Shown: piece after piece, positions 5,891 to 11,553 of the stretch
Layout of the letters: every line of letters begins with the position of its first letter
Numbering within the stretch: position 1 is the first letter of the stretch
Source of the DNA: Dehalococcoidia bacterium
GTDB lineage: Bacteria; Chloroflexota; Dehalococcoidia; E44-bin15
Assembly (NCBI GenBank): GCA_030619615.1
Contig: JAUXBC010000019.1
Location: 1 to 11,553 of the forward strand
Direction: 5' to 3'
DNA: 11,553 nt
Notes under the pieces: generated by a model
Databases searched by the model: none
What the model was told of the DNA's origin: nothing
Seen by the model: the letters and a program-made list of their open reading frames with translations, nothing else
Translations under genes and position numbers: made by a program

Positions 5891-7045
5891 TTGAAGGCGA
5901 TGGTGGCAGCGGAGGTGGATGCTCACCAAGAGGAGCTTATCGAGCTCAGCCTCAGGATTCACCAAAACCCAGAACTTGGGTTCCAAGAGGTAAAAGCATT
6001 CCGCTGGCTAACTTCCTACCTTAAAAGGAACACCTTCAAAGTCGAAAAAGGGATCTGCCAGCTGGCCACAGCCTTCAAGGGGAGCTACGGATCGGGAAAA
6101 CCGACGGTGGCTCTTCTTGCTGAATACGATGCCCTACCAAAGCTAGGACACGCCTGCGGTCATAACATAATAGCTGCCTCTGCCGTTGGTGCCGCCGTTG
6201 CCCTGAGAGGCGCCATCGACCAACTGGGAGGAAGGGTTGTCGTTATCGGCACCCCTGCCGAGGAGCTTTATGCCGCCAAGGCGATCATGCTACAGAGGGG
6301 CGCCTTTGAAGATATAGACGCCGCCATGATGGTGCATCCCGGCGTTCTGGACATCGCCGGCACTGAAGCCCTAGCCTGCATCAGTCTTGAGGTTGAGTTC
6401 TTCGGCAAGGCGGCTCACGCCGCAGCCCGCCCCGAGGAGGGGATCAACGCCCTGGAGGCAATGATTCAAGCCTTCAACGGGATCAATTCCCTGAGGCAAC
6501 ACATCAGGGAGCGGGCCCGCATCCATGGCATTATCACCCAGGGAGGCGAAGCGGCAAATATCGTCCCTAGCTACAGCGCGGGGAGCTTCGCCGTGCGCGC
6601 CGAGGACGAGGCCTATCTTGATGAACTGAAGGAAAAGGTGATAAACTGTTTCAAAGCGGCTTCACTGGCTACCGGCGCTCGCTTGGAGTATAAGTGGTCG
6701 GAGGGCTATTACGCCCCGATGCGCATCAACCTAGCCATGGCGGAGTTGTTCACCAAGAATATGGAGGCTCTGGGGCGTAAGGTGCAGCCACCCCTGAGCA
6801 GACCCTTTGCCAGTACCGATATGGGCAATGTCAGCGCTGTGGTGCCCAGTATTCATCCCTATGTAGCGATAGCACCCGTTGAGGTTATGACCCATTCCCC
6901 GGAGTTTTGCTGGGCTGCTGCCTCGGAAACGGGGCACCGCGGGCTTCTAGACGGGGCAAAGGCCATGGCGATGACTGTGGTGGACATAATTTCCCAGCCC
7001 GAGACCATGGCAAGGATCAAGGAGGAATTCCTTGCCGCCGAATAA
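5891..7045 (+). CDS. M20 family metallo-amidohydrolase (AbgB / PM20D2-like)
   Basis: A zinc- or manganese-dependent amidohydrolase or peptidase of the M20 family, closest by eye to the aminobenzoyl-glutamate hydrolase (AbgA/B) and PM20D2 branch. Counting from 5891 it has 384 residues. Visible metal and catalytic residues: HACGHN at 87-92 (C89, H91), the AEE pair at 123-125, H149 in VHPG, and H335 in THSPEF near the C-terminus. The lid or dimer domain lies about 165-280 with HAAARPEEG. STDMGNVS (308-315) is typical of this branch. It likely hydrolyses an N-acyl or gamma-linked amino-acid amide; the substrate is unknown. The start is uncertain: TTG 5891 has only a weak GGGAA upstream, and the in-frame ATG 5900 (three codons later) is equally possible. 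It starts the operon that runs to trxB. Confidence 0.85.
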   Translation: MKAMVAAEVDAHQEELIELSLRIHQNPELGFQEVKAFRWLTSYLKRNTFKVEKGICQLATAFKGSYGSGKPTVALLAEYDALPKLGHACGHNIIAASAVGAAVALRGAIDQLGGRVVVIGTPAEELYAAKAIMLQRGAFEDIDAAMMVHPGVLDIAGTEALACISLEVEFFGKAAHAAARPEEGINALEAMIQAFNGINSLRQHIRERARIHGIITQGGEAANIVPSYSAGSFAVRAEDEAYLDELKEKVINCFKAASLATGARLEYKWSEGYYAPMRINLAMAELFTKNMEALGRKVQPPLSRPFASTDMGNVSAVVPSIHPYVAIAPVEVMTHSPEFCWAAASETGHRGLLDGAKAMAMTVVDIISQPETMARIKEEFLAAE

Positions 7046-7051
7046 AGGAGG
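7046..7051 (+). promoter_or_regulatory. Ribosome binding site setting a GTG start for the BadF-type gene
   Basis: A perfect AGGAGG directly follows the amidohydrolase stop codon, with 8 nt to GTG 7060. This favours GTG 7060 over the in-frame ATG 7096, which has only a weak upstream purine run. Confidence 0.75.
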
Positions 7052-7059
7052 ACATCCCT

Positions 7060-8061
7060 GTGCTCACCCTGATCGCCGATGAGCGGGTGTCAGTGATGGA
7101 AGTCTACCTCGGTATCGATGTCGGCTCGGTGACCACAAAATTTGCCGTGCTGGATAAGGAGGACCAGCTTCTCACCGCCCTCTATCTGCGCACGCAGGGT
7201 AAGCCCATTGCTATGGTGCAGCAGGGTCTTAAGGAGATTGTGCTGAGGCTGCCCTGTGCTGCCCAGATCCGGGGGGTGGGCACCACAGGGAGCGCTCGCT
7301 ACCTAGCGGGGGTGATTGTCAGCGCCGATGTGATCAAGAATGAGATCACCAGCCAGGCGGTGGCGGCGCTTCACTATATGCCCGACGTGCAGACGGTCAT
7401 CGAGATCGGGGGGCAGGACTCAAAGATTATCATGATAAGAGGCGGCATCGTCACCGACTTTGGCATGAACACCATTTGCGCCGCGGGCACGGGAAGCTTC
7501 CTCGATCAGCAGGGGTCACGCCTCGATATCAGGATCGAGGATTTTGGGCAAAGGGCACTGCGGAGCAAGAAGCCGGTGCGCATCGCCGGGCGGTGCACCG
7601 TTTTCGCCGAGTCAGACATGATCCATAAGCAGCAAATGGGGCATCGGACCGAGGATATCATCTATGGCCTTTGCCAGGCCTTGGTGCGAAACTACCTCAA
7701 CAATGTCGGTCTGGGAAAGGAGATTCTGCCGCCCATCGTTTTTCAGGGTGGCGTTGCCTTTAATGAGGGCATCGTGAGGGCCTTCGAGGAAACCCTCGAT
7801 ACCAAGGTCATCGTGCCCCCCCATCATGAGGTGATGGGGGCCATTGGGGCCGCTCTTCTTGCCCATGAGGAGATGTCGATCCACGGCGATGGCACAAAGT
7901 TCAACGGGTTTGGGGTGGCTGACGCCAATTTCCGCACCTCATCCTTCTCATGTAAAGCCTGCCCCAGTATATGCGAGATCGCTCAGATCTTCCTCGAGGG
8001 CAAGGTGCTCGCCCGCTGGGGAGGGCGATGCGACATGTGGGAAAGAACAGCTAGCGATTGA
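7060..8061 (+). CDS. BadF/BadG/HgdC-type ATPase, 2-hydroxyacyl-CoA dehydratase activator-like
   Basis: A 333-residue ASKHA-fold ATPase of the BadF/BcrA/HgdC family, whose members use ATP hydrolysis to push a low-potential electron into benzoyl-CoA reductases or 2-hydroxyacyl-CoA dehydratases. Phosphate-binding segments are LGIDVGSVTTK (17-27), VGTTGSARYL (73-82) and EIGGQDSK (115-122). C140 (NTICAAGTGSF) and C179 (AGRCTVFAESD) match the two cysteines that hold the [4Fe-4S] cluster across the HgdC dimer interface. FQGGVAFNEG (228-237) and HHEVMGAIGAA (255-265) complete the fold. A C-terminal tail adds CxxCxxxC (298, 301, 305) and C324, resembling the segment after the ATPase domain in large activase proteins. 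No dehydratase or reductase subunits are in the window. The upstream amidohydrolase ends 14 nt before and plsX starts 7 nt after. Confidence 0.88.
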   Translation: MLTLIADERVSVMEVYLGIDVGSVTTKFAVLDKEDQLLTALYLRTQGKPIAMVQQGLKEIVLRLPCAAQIRGVGTTGSARYLAGVIVSADVIKNEITSQAVAALHYMPDVQTVIEIGGQDSKIIMIRGGIVTDFGMNTICAAGTGSFLDQQGSRLDIRIEDFGQRALRSKKPVRIAGRCTVFAESDMIHKQQMGHRTEDIIYGLCQALVRNYLNNVGLGKEILPPIVFQGGVAFNEGIVRAFEETLDTKVIVPPHHEVMGAIGAALLAHEEMSIHGDGTKFNGFGVADANFRTSSFSCKACPSICEIAQIFLEGKVLARWGGRCDMWERTASD

Positions 8062-8068
8062 GGGGAAG

Positions 8069-9046
8069 ATGAGAATCGCTTTGGACGCCATGGGAGGTGA
8101 ACGTGCTCCCCATGAGCTGGTGAGGGGGGCGGTGGAGGCTTGCCGTGAGCATGGTGGGGAGATAGTGCTCGTGGGCAGAGAGAGTGCCCTGGAACCTGAG
8201 CTGGCAAATTACCGCCTGAGAAATATATCTATCGTTAACGCCAATGAAGTGGTGGATTCTGAGGAGCACCCGGCTCAAGCGGTACGCCAAAAGCAGGACT
8301 CCTCCATTGTAGTTGGCATGAACCTCCTCAAGAGGGGCGATGTCTCCGCCTTGGTCTCCGCAGGCAACAGCGGGGCAACAATGGTGGCAGCGCTCCATAT
8401 CCTGGGGAGCATCGAGGGAATCGAGCGCCCCGCCCTAGGGTTCCTCTTCTCCACCCCCTGGCATTCTGTTCTTCTGCTCGATGTAGGGGCCAATGCCGAT
8501 TGCAAACCTAACTTTCTGCTTCAGTTTGCTCAAATGGGCAGCGTCTATATGGAGAGGGTCTTCGGTGTGGAGCGCCCCAGAATTGGGCTGCTCAGCAACG
8601 GAGAGGAGGAGAGCAAAGGAAACCAGCTGGTTCGAGAGGGCCATAGGCTGCTTAAGAGCAGCAGCCTGAATTTCGTGGGCAATGTGGAGGGCAATGATAT
8701 CGCCACAGGGGTGGCAGATGTGGTGGTCACCGATGGCTTCACCGGCAATGTAATGCTCAAGACCGGCGAGGGGCTTGGCGAGATGCTGTTCCAATCGCTG
8801 AGGCAGGCGTTGGCCAAAAGACCTTATTTCAGAATTGCAGCCTTCTTTCTACAGCCTGCATTGCGCAGCGTTATCAAGAGCTTGGACTATGCCGAGCACG
8901 GTGGGGCGCCTCTTCTCGGGGTGGAGGGGAATGTGATCATTGCTCATGGCAGAAGCGACGCCAAGGCGATCAAGAACGCCATCTTCATCGCCAAGCGGGC
9001 GGTGGAACAGGGGGTTCTAGAGGCAGTGAGGCGGGGGATAACATAA
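8069..9046 (+). CDS. plsX: Phosphate acyltransferase PlsX (acyl-ACP to acyl-phosphate)
   Basis: A 325-residue peripheral-membrane enzyme that converts acyl-ACP and phosphate to acyl-phosphate, the donor for PlsY in phospholipid synthesis. Family marks: IALDAMGGERAP (3-14, normally GGDxAP), SAGNSGA near 100-106, SNGEEESKGN in the middle, GFTGNVMLK, and DYAEHGGAPLLGV near the C-terminus. Length fits the family. Start ATG 8069 has AGGGGA (8061-8066) overlapping the stop of the BadF-type gene. It lies inside a tightly spaced operon with redox genes downstream rather than with fabH/fabD as in many bacteria. acpP, encoding its likely protein partner, is nearby on the other strand. Confidence 0.93.
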   Translation: MRIALDAMGGERAPHELVRGAVEACREHGGEIVLVGRESALEPELANYRLRNISIVNANEVVDSEEHPAQAVRQKQDSSIVVGMNLLKRGDVSALVSAGNSGATMVAALHILGSIEGIERPALGFLFSTPWHSVLLLDVGANADCKPNFLLQFAQMGSVYMERVFGVERPRIGLLSNGEEESKGNQLVREGHRLLKSSSLNFVGNVEGNDIATGVADVVVTDGFTGNVMLKTGEGLGEMLFQSLRQALAKRPYFRIAAFFLQPALRSVIKSLDYAEHGGAPLLGVEGNVIIAHGRSDAKAIKNAIFIAKRAVEQGVLEAVRRGIT

Positions 9047-9061
9047 AGAAAGGAATAGGTT

Positions 9062-9391
9062 ATGGCAAAACCGGTCGATGTCACCGAGAAGACCTTTGAT
9101 CAAGATGTGCTCAAGGCGAAAACGCCGATGCTGGTGGACTTTTGGGCCCCATGGTGCCCCCCTTGCCTGGCGGTAGCCCCCATACTAGAGGAGCTCGCTG
9201 AGGAGTATGAAGGGAAAATAGGCATCGCCAGACTCAATGTTGATGAGGCGCCCACCCTTTCCGCAAGGTATGGCGTTTCCGCCATCCCTACAATGCTACT
9301 TTTTAAAGAGGGGGAGCCTATTGGCCAGCTTATCGGCTTCAGACCTAAAGCCGAGCTGAAGAAGGCTCTAGATGAAATCCTCGCCTCTTAG
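9062..9391 (+). CDS. trxA: Thioredoxin with WCPPC active site
   Basis: A 109-residue cytosolic thioredoxin. The active site is W31-C32-P33-P34-C35, where the classic form is WCGPC. The buried acid D26 (LVDFWAPWC) and the cis-proline in AIPT (P76) are present. Length and order of strands are normal. AAAGGA precedes ATG 9062, 15 nt after plsX ends. The gene overlaps the next one by 20 nt, and thioredoxin reductase follows, so it is probably the substrate of that reductase. The Pro-Pro active site is expected to shift the redox potential relative to CGPC, which is family knowledge rather than a measurement here. Confidence 0.92.
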   Translation: MAKPVDVTEKTFDQDVLKAKTPMLVDFWAPWCPPCLAVAPILEELAEEYEGKIGIARLNVDEAPTLSARYGVSAIPTMLLFKEGEPIGQLIGFRPKAELKKALDEILAS

Positions 9392-9746
9392 AGATGAAAT
9401 TGTGACTGTTAGAGTGACCATCTTCGACCATAGCAAGGAGGAGCATTGCTCCGGCTATTGCGGGGTAGCCTGGTCTTTGGAGGAGATAGCTTTCGTCACT
9501 GAGCATCTGAAAAGGAAATATGGCGATGGCGTAGAGGTGGAGTACATCGACCTCGCCCGGTCAGAAGCACCCCCAGAGATCATCGATAGGGTTAGAACCT
9601 ACAACCTACCCCTACCGGTGGTGGCGATAAACGGCGTCCTCAAGCTATCGGGCTGTGTAGAATATCGGGCGATAATGGAGGCCATCGAGGCGCAAAGAGA
9701 GGTTATCGGGGAATGTCAAAGGCTGTGGATAGAACCTACGACGTGA
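9372..9746 (+). CDS. Small CxxxC thioredoxin-fold-like redox protein
   Basis: A 124-residue protein between trxA and trxB, overlapping the first by 20 nt and the second by 34 nt. A first strand VTVRVTIFD (11-19) leads to C26-SGY-C30, a helix (about 35-50), then VEVEYIDLA (54-62) and LPLPVVAINGVLKLSG (79-94). This is the beta-alpha-beta...cis-Pro order of a thioredoxin fold and resembles the YuzD/DUF1462 or ArsD-like type. Additional cysteines are C95 and C115. It may be an alternative electron acceptor of the reductase or a thiol carrier. Start: ATG 9372 has GAAGG 6 nt upstream; GTG 9402 would begin closer to the first strand. The fold is inferred; no exact family is claimed. Confidence 0.75.
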   Translation: MKSSPLRDEIVTVRVTIFDHSKEEHCSGYCGVAWSLEEIAFVTEHLKRKYGDGVEVEYIDLARSEAPPEIIDRVRTYNLPLPVVAINGVLKLSGCVEYRAIMEAIEAQREVIGECQRLWIEPTT

Positions 9747-10648
9747 TCATCATCGGGGGAGGGCCGGCGGGCTTGAGCGCAGGGCTTTATTGTGCCAGGG
9801 CAAGGCTAACCACCCTGCTTATCGAAAAGGGGGTTATTGGTGGTCAGATCTCCAATGCGGAGCTTGTGGAGAACTACCCTGGTTTTCCCGATGGCATCGG
9901 CGGCTACGAGCTTGGCCAAGCCATGCACCGCCAGGCGGAAAAATATGGGCTAGAGACGCTTAGCGCTGAGGTTGTGGGCATCGGGCTTGCCGAGGGAAAA
10001 AAGGTTATTAAAACCACCGAGGGCGAATATGTGGCCAGGGCGGTGATCCTCGCTGGAGGCGCTGAGCCCAACAGGCTTGGCGTGCCCGGTGAGGAGAAAC
10101 TCCTGGGCAAAGGGGTCTCCTACTGTGCCACCTGTGATGGCCCTCTGTTCAAAGGCCAGGTTGTGGCGGTGATCGGGGGCGGGGACTCGGCGGTGGAGGA
10201 GGGGATATTGCTCACCAGATTTGCTTCAAAGGTGATCATCGTTCACCGTCGCCACCAACTCCGCGCCGCCAAGCTCCTCCAGGAAAGAGCCTTTGCCAAC
10301 CAGAAGATAGAGTTCCTCTGGGACACCGTGGTCCAGGAAATCTTGGGCGATGTTAAGGTCACAGGGCTCAGCCTGCGCAATGTAAAAACGGGCGACAGAT
10401 CAACCTTGGAGGTATCTGGGGTCTTTATCTACGCGGGGCTGCATCCCAGCACTGATTACCTGAAGGATCTCCTTTCCCTGGATGCTGAGGGGCACGTCCC
10501 CACTGGCGAGGGGATGGAAACAGAGATAGCGGGGATTTTTGCTGCCGGCGACATCCGCAAAAAGGCGGCACGACAGGCGATAACTGCCGCCGGGGATGGC
10601 GCTACTGTGGCCCTCTCCGCAGAGAGGTTCCTTGGCGAACAAGAATAA
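9713..10648 (+). CDS. trxB: Thioredoxin reductase (NADPH, FAD)
   Basis: A 311-residue low-molecular-weight thioredoxin reductase. The FAD Rossmann motif is GGGPAG (15-20). The redox-active pair is C138-A-T-C141, followed by DG. The NAD(P)H domain has GGGDSAVEEG (155-164), and HRRHQLR (178-184) carries the arginines usually linked to NADPH preference. The C-terminal FAD segment GIFAAGDI is present. It should pass electrons from NADPH to the WCPPC thioredoxin and perhaps to the CxxxC protein encoded directly upstream. ATG 9713 lies within the upstream gene, with GAGAGG about 10 nt before; GTG 9725 is a less likely start. The gene ends the plus-strand operon and converges on acpP with 37 bp between, where no terminator is visible. 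Confidence 0.93.
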   Translation: MSKAVDRTYDVIIIGGGPAGLSAGLYCARARLTTLLIEKGVIGGQISNAELVENYPGFPDGIGGYELGQAMHRQAEKYGLETLSAEVVGIGLAEGKKVIKTTEGEYVARAVILAGGAEPNRLGVPGEEKLLGKGVSYCATCDGPLFKGQVVAVIGGGDSAVEEGILLTRFASKVIIVHRRHQLRAAKLLQERAFANQKIEFLWDTVVQEILGDVKVTGLSLRNVKTGDRSTLEVSGVFIYAGLHPSTDYLKDLLSLDAEGHVPTGEGMETEIAGIFAAGDIRKKAARQAITAAGDGATVALSAERFLGEQE

Positions 10649-10685
10649 TAACTGAAGCACTCCTCGTTAACAGAACATTCCCTAG

Positions 10686-10946
10686 CTACTCGTCGTCTAT
10701 CCCTAACTCCCTAATATAATCGAGGGCATCCTGGACCGTCCTCATCTTCTCTGCATCCTCGTCTGATATCTGTATCCTCCTGCTGTCATCGCTGAACTCC
10801 TCCTCTATAGCCATGACCAGCTCCACCAGGTCCAGGGAGTCGGCGTTCAGGTCATCGACAAAGGAGGCGGAGGTCGTCACCTGCTCCTCCTCGACACCCA
10901 ATTGATCCACGATAATCCTCTTCAGCCTCTCGAAAACGGTCGCCAC
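10686..10946 (-). CDS. acpP: Acyl carrier protein
   Basis: An 86-residue acidic four-helix acyl carrier protein. The phosphopantetheine attachment Ser37 sits in NADSLDLVELVMA (34-46), preceded by ASFVDDL (27-33), and the C-terminal half has SDEDAEKMRTVQDALDYI. It carries the growing acyl chain in fatty-acid synthesis and is the donor partner of PlsX. The start is GTG at 10946 because a strong AGGAGGTG (10959-10952 on the minus strand) lies 5 nt before; a longer frame from 10985 would place this site inside the gene. Compared with E. coli AcpP there are about five extra residues between helix II and helix III (SDDSRRIQI at 52-60). Transcribed after nusB with a 19-nt gap. Confidence 0.93.
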   Translation of the reverse strand: MATVFERLKRIIVDQLGVEEEQVTTSASFVDDLNADSLDLVELVMAIEEEFSDDSRRIQISDEDAEKMRTVQDALDYIRELGIDDE

Positions 10947-10951
10947 CTTTT

Positions 10952-10959
10952 CACCTCCT
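10952..10959 (-). promoter_or_regulatory. Ribosome binding site of acpP
   Basis: AGGAGGTG on the minus strand lies 5 nt upstream of the GTG start at 10946. It fixes the start and excludes the longer frame that opens inside the nusB end. Confidence 0.8.
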
Positions 10960-10965
10960 TTCTTT

Positions 10966-11373
10966 TTATCTACTCGCTTGAGCACTAACCGTGCCCAAGA
11001 CCCCGTTTATGAACTTTGGGGAATTTTCGCTGCCAAAGGTCTTGGCCAGCTCCACAGCCTCATTGATAGCCGCCTTAACCGGGACCTTATTATTCAACAA
11101 AATCTCAAAGATGGCAAGTCTCAGGATGTTTCTGTCGATGGCAGCTAGCTGCGCCACGGGCCAGGCGGGGGCATAGCTCTGAATCATGGTATCGATCCTC
11201 TCCCTGTTTTTCAGAACACCGCCTACCAGCTCGCGGGCGAAAAGCGCCCCCCCTTCAGGCAAAGAAGCCTCCTCCAAAAGTCGATCCAAGGTCTCCCCCG
11301 CATCATGGGCCACCGAGTCGACCTCAAAGAGCGCCTGGAGCGCTATTGTCCTCGCCTTTCTTCTGATCCCCAC
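10966..11373 (-). CDS. nusB: Transcription antitermination factor NusB
   Basis: A 135-residue all-helical RNA-binding protein that pairs with NusE (S10) at boxA during rRNA antitermination. Family marks: RRKARTIALQALFEVD near the N-terminus, AAIDRNILRLAIFEIL in the middle, VPVKAAINEAVELAKTFG, and the C-terminal SPKFINGVLG. Length is normal. The start chosen is GTG 11373 because AGGGGG (11383-11378, minus strand) lies 4 nt before it and because the protein from there begins as NusB normally does. A longer frame from 11457 would overlap the radical SAM gene and add a non-conserved leader. The ribosome site overlaps the stop codon of the upstream gene; acpP follows. Confidence 0.93.
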   Translation of the reverse strand: MGIRRKARTIALQALFEVDSVAHDAGETLDRLLEEASLPEGGALFARELVGGVLKNRERIDTMIQSYAPAWPVAQLAAIDRNILRLAIFEILLNNKVPVKAAINEAVELAKTFGSENSPKFINGVLGTVSAQASR

Positions 11374-11381
11374 TTTTCCCC

Positions 11382-11553
11382 CTAGTAATCCCTCAGCAGA
11401 TGAAGGTTTCCGATCCTCACATTCCTCAGCCCCGCTTCCTTTGCCGCCTCCAGGCACTCATAGGCGAGCCGCCTCGATGTGGTGGGTAGATCCCCCATAA
11501 GGAACTGGGGGTGGAAGGCGAGAAGACTGTAGGGGATCTCCGCATCAAGGGAG
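11382..11553 (-). CDS. Radical SAM protein, AmmeMemoRadiSam (PflA-like) type, C-terminal fragment
   Basis: A partial gene cut by the window edge; the last 56 residues are visible, ending in a TAG at 11384-11382. The reading SLLAFHPQFLMGDLPTTSR, then ECLEAAKEAGLRNVRIGN, matches my recollection of the C-terminal end of pyruvate-formate-lyase-activase-like radical SAM proteins of the AmmeMemoRadiSam group (FHP..., then AGLxxVxxGN). The CxxxCxxC cluster motif would lie outside the window, so the radical SAM identity rests on this tail. The gene ends 8 nt before the nusB start, with which it is probably co-transcribed. Confidence 0.6.
   Translation of the reverse strand, partial: SLDAEIPYSLLAFHPQFLMGDLPTTSRRLAYECLEAAKEAGLRNVRIGNLHLLRDY

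Noticed and set aside
6907..7059. Longer N-terminal reading of the BadF-type protein starting inside the amidohydrolase gene
   Set aside because: It overlaps conserved amidohydrolase sequence, and a perfect AGGAGG favours GTG 7060.
7844..8068. Longer N-terminal reading of PlsX inside the BadF-type gene
   Set aside because: PlsX begins canonically at MRIALDAMGG (ATG 8069) with its own ribosome site; the upstream part is a frame shadow.
10991..11500. Plus-strand open frames opposite nusB (10991-11176 and 11186-11500)
   Set aside because: Ser/Pro-rich shadows of nusB and the radical SAM tail, without motifs or ribosome sites.

Overview
This window looks like chromosomal DNA of an anaerobic or microaerophilic bacterium, moderately GC-rich. 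Compact operons, strong AGGAGG-type ribosome sites, a BadF-type dehydratase activator, split B12-dependent acyl-CoA mutase subunits and a TPP acyl-CoA-type enzyme suggest a Chloroflexota (Dehalococcoidia-like) or similar sediment or subsurface lineage. That placement is an inference; no taxonomic marker here settles it. No rRNA, tRNA, CRISPR array, insertion sequence or phage gene was seen.

Region 1 (1-2240): one large TPP-dependent enzyme of the acetolactate synthase / 2-hydroxyacyl-CoA lyase superfamily. It has unusual catalytic-site residues and a four-cysteine cluster, and is followed by a strong terminator-like hairpin. Region 2 (2304-5800): a plus-strand set of two small cysteine-containing unknown proteins, a MaoC-type enoyl-CoA hydratase, and the large and small subunits of a split methylmalonyl-CoA-mutase-family enzyme, ending in a probable terminator. 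Both mutase subunits depart from the family at positions that normally hold invariant catalytic or cofactor residues.

Region 3 (5891-10648): a tightly packed plus-strand operon of an M20 amidohydrolase, a BadF/HgdC-type ATPase activator, plsX (phosphate acyltransferase), thioredoxin with a WCPPC active site, a small CxxxC thioredoxin-fold-like protein, and thioredoxin reductase. The last three overlap one another and form a disulfide-reduction module. Region 4 (10686-11553, minus strand): the 3' end of a probable AmmeMemoRadiSam-type radical SAM protein, then nusB, then acpP, converging on trxB.

The most interesting signal is regions 1-2. A hydratase that can make 3-hydroxyacyl-CoA, a B12 mutase that moves a CoA-thioester carbon, and a TPP enzyme able in principle to cleave a 2-hydroxyacyl-CoA together resemble the logic of the 2-hydroxyisobutyryl-CoA mutase/lyase pathway. 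The mutase pocket matches neither the known 2-hydroxyisobutyryl-, isobutyryl- nor methylmalonyl-CoA signature. A new acyl-CoA rearrangement specificity is a reasonable but untested hypothesis.
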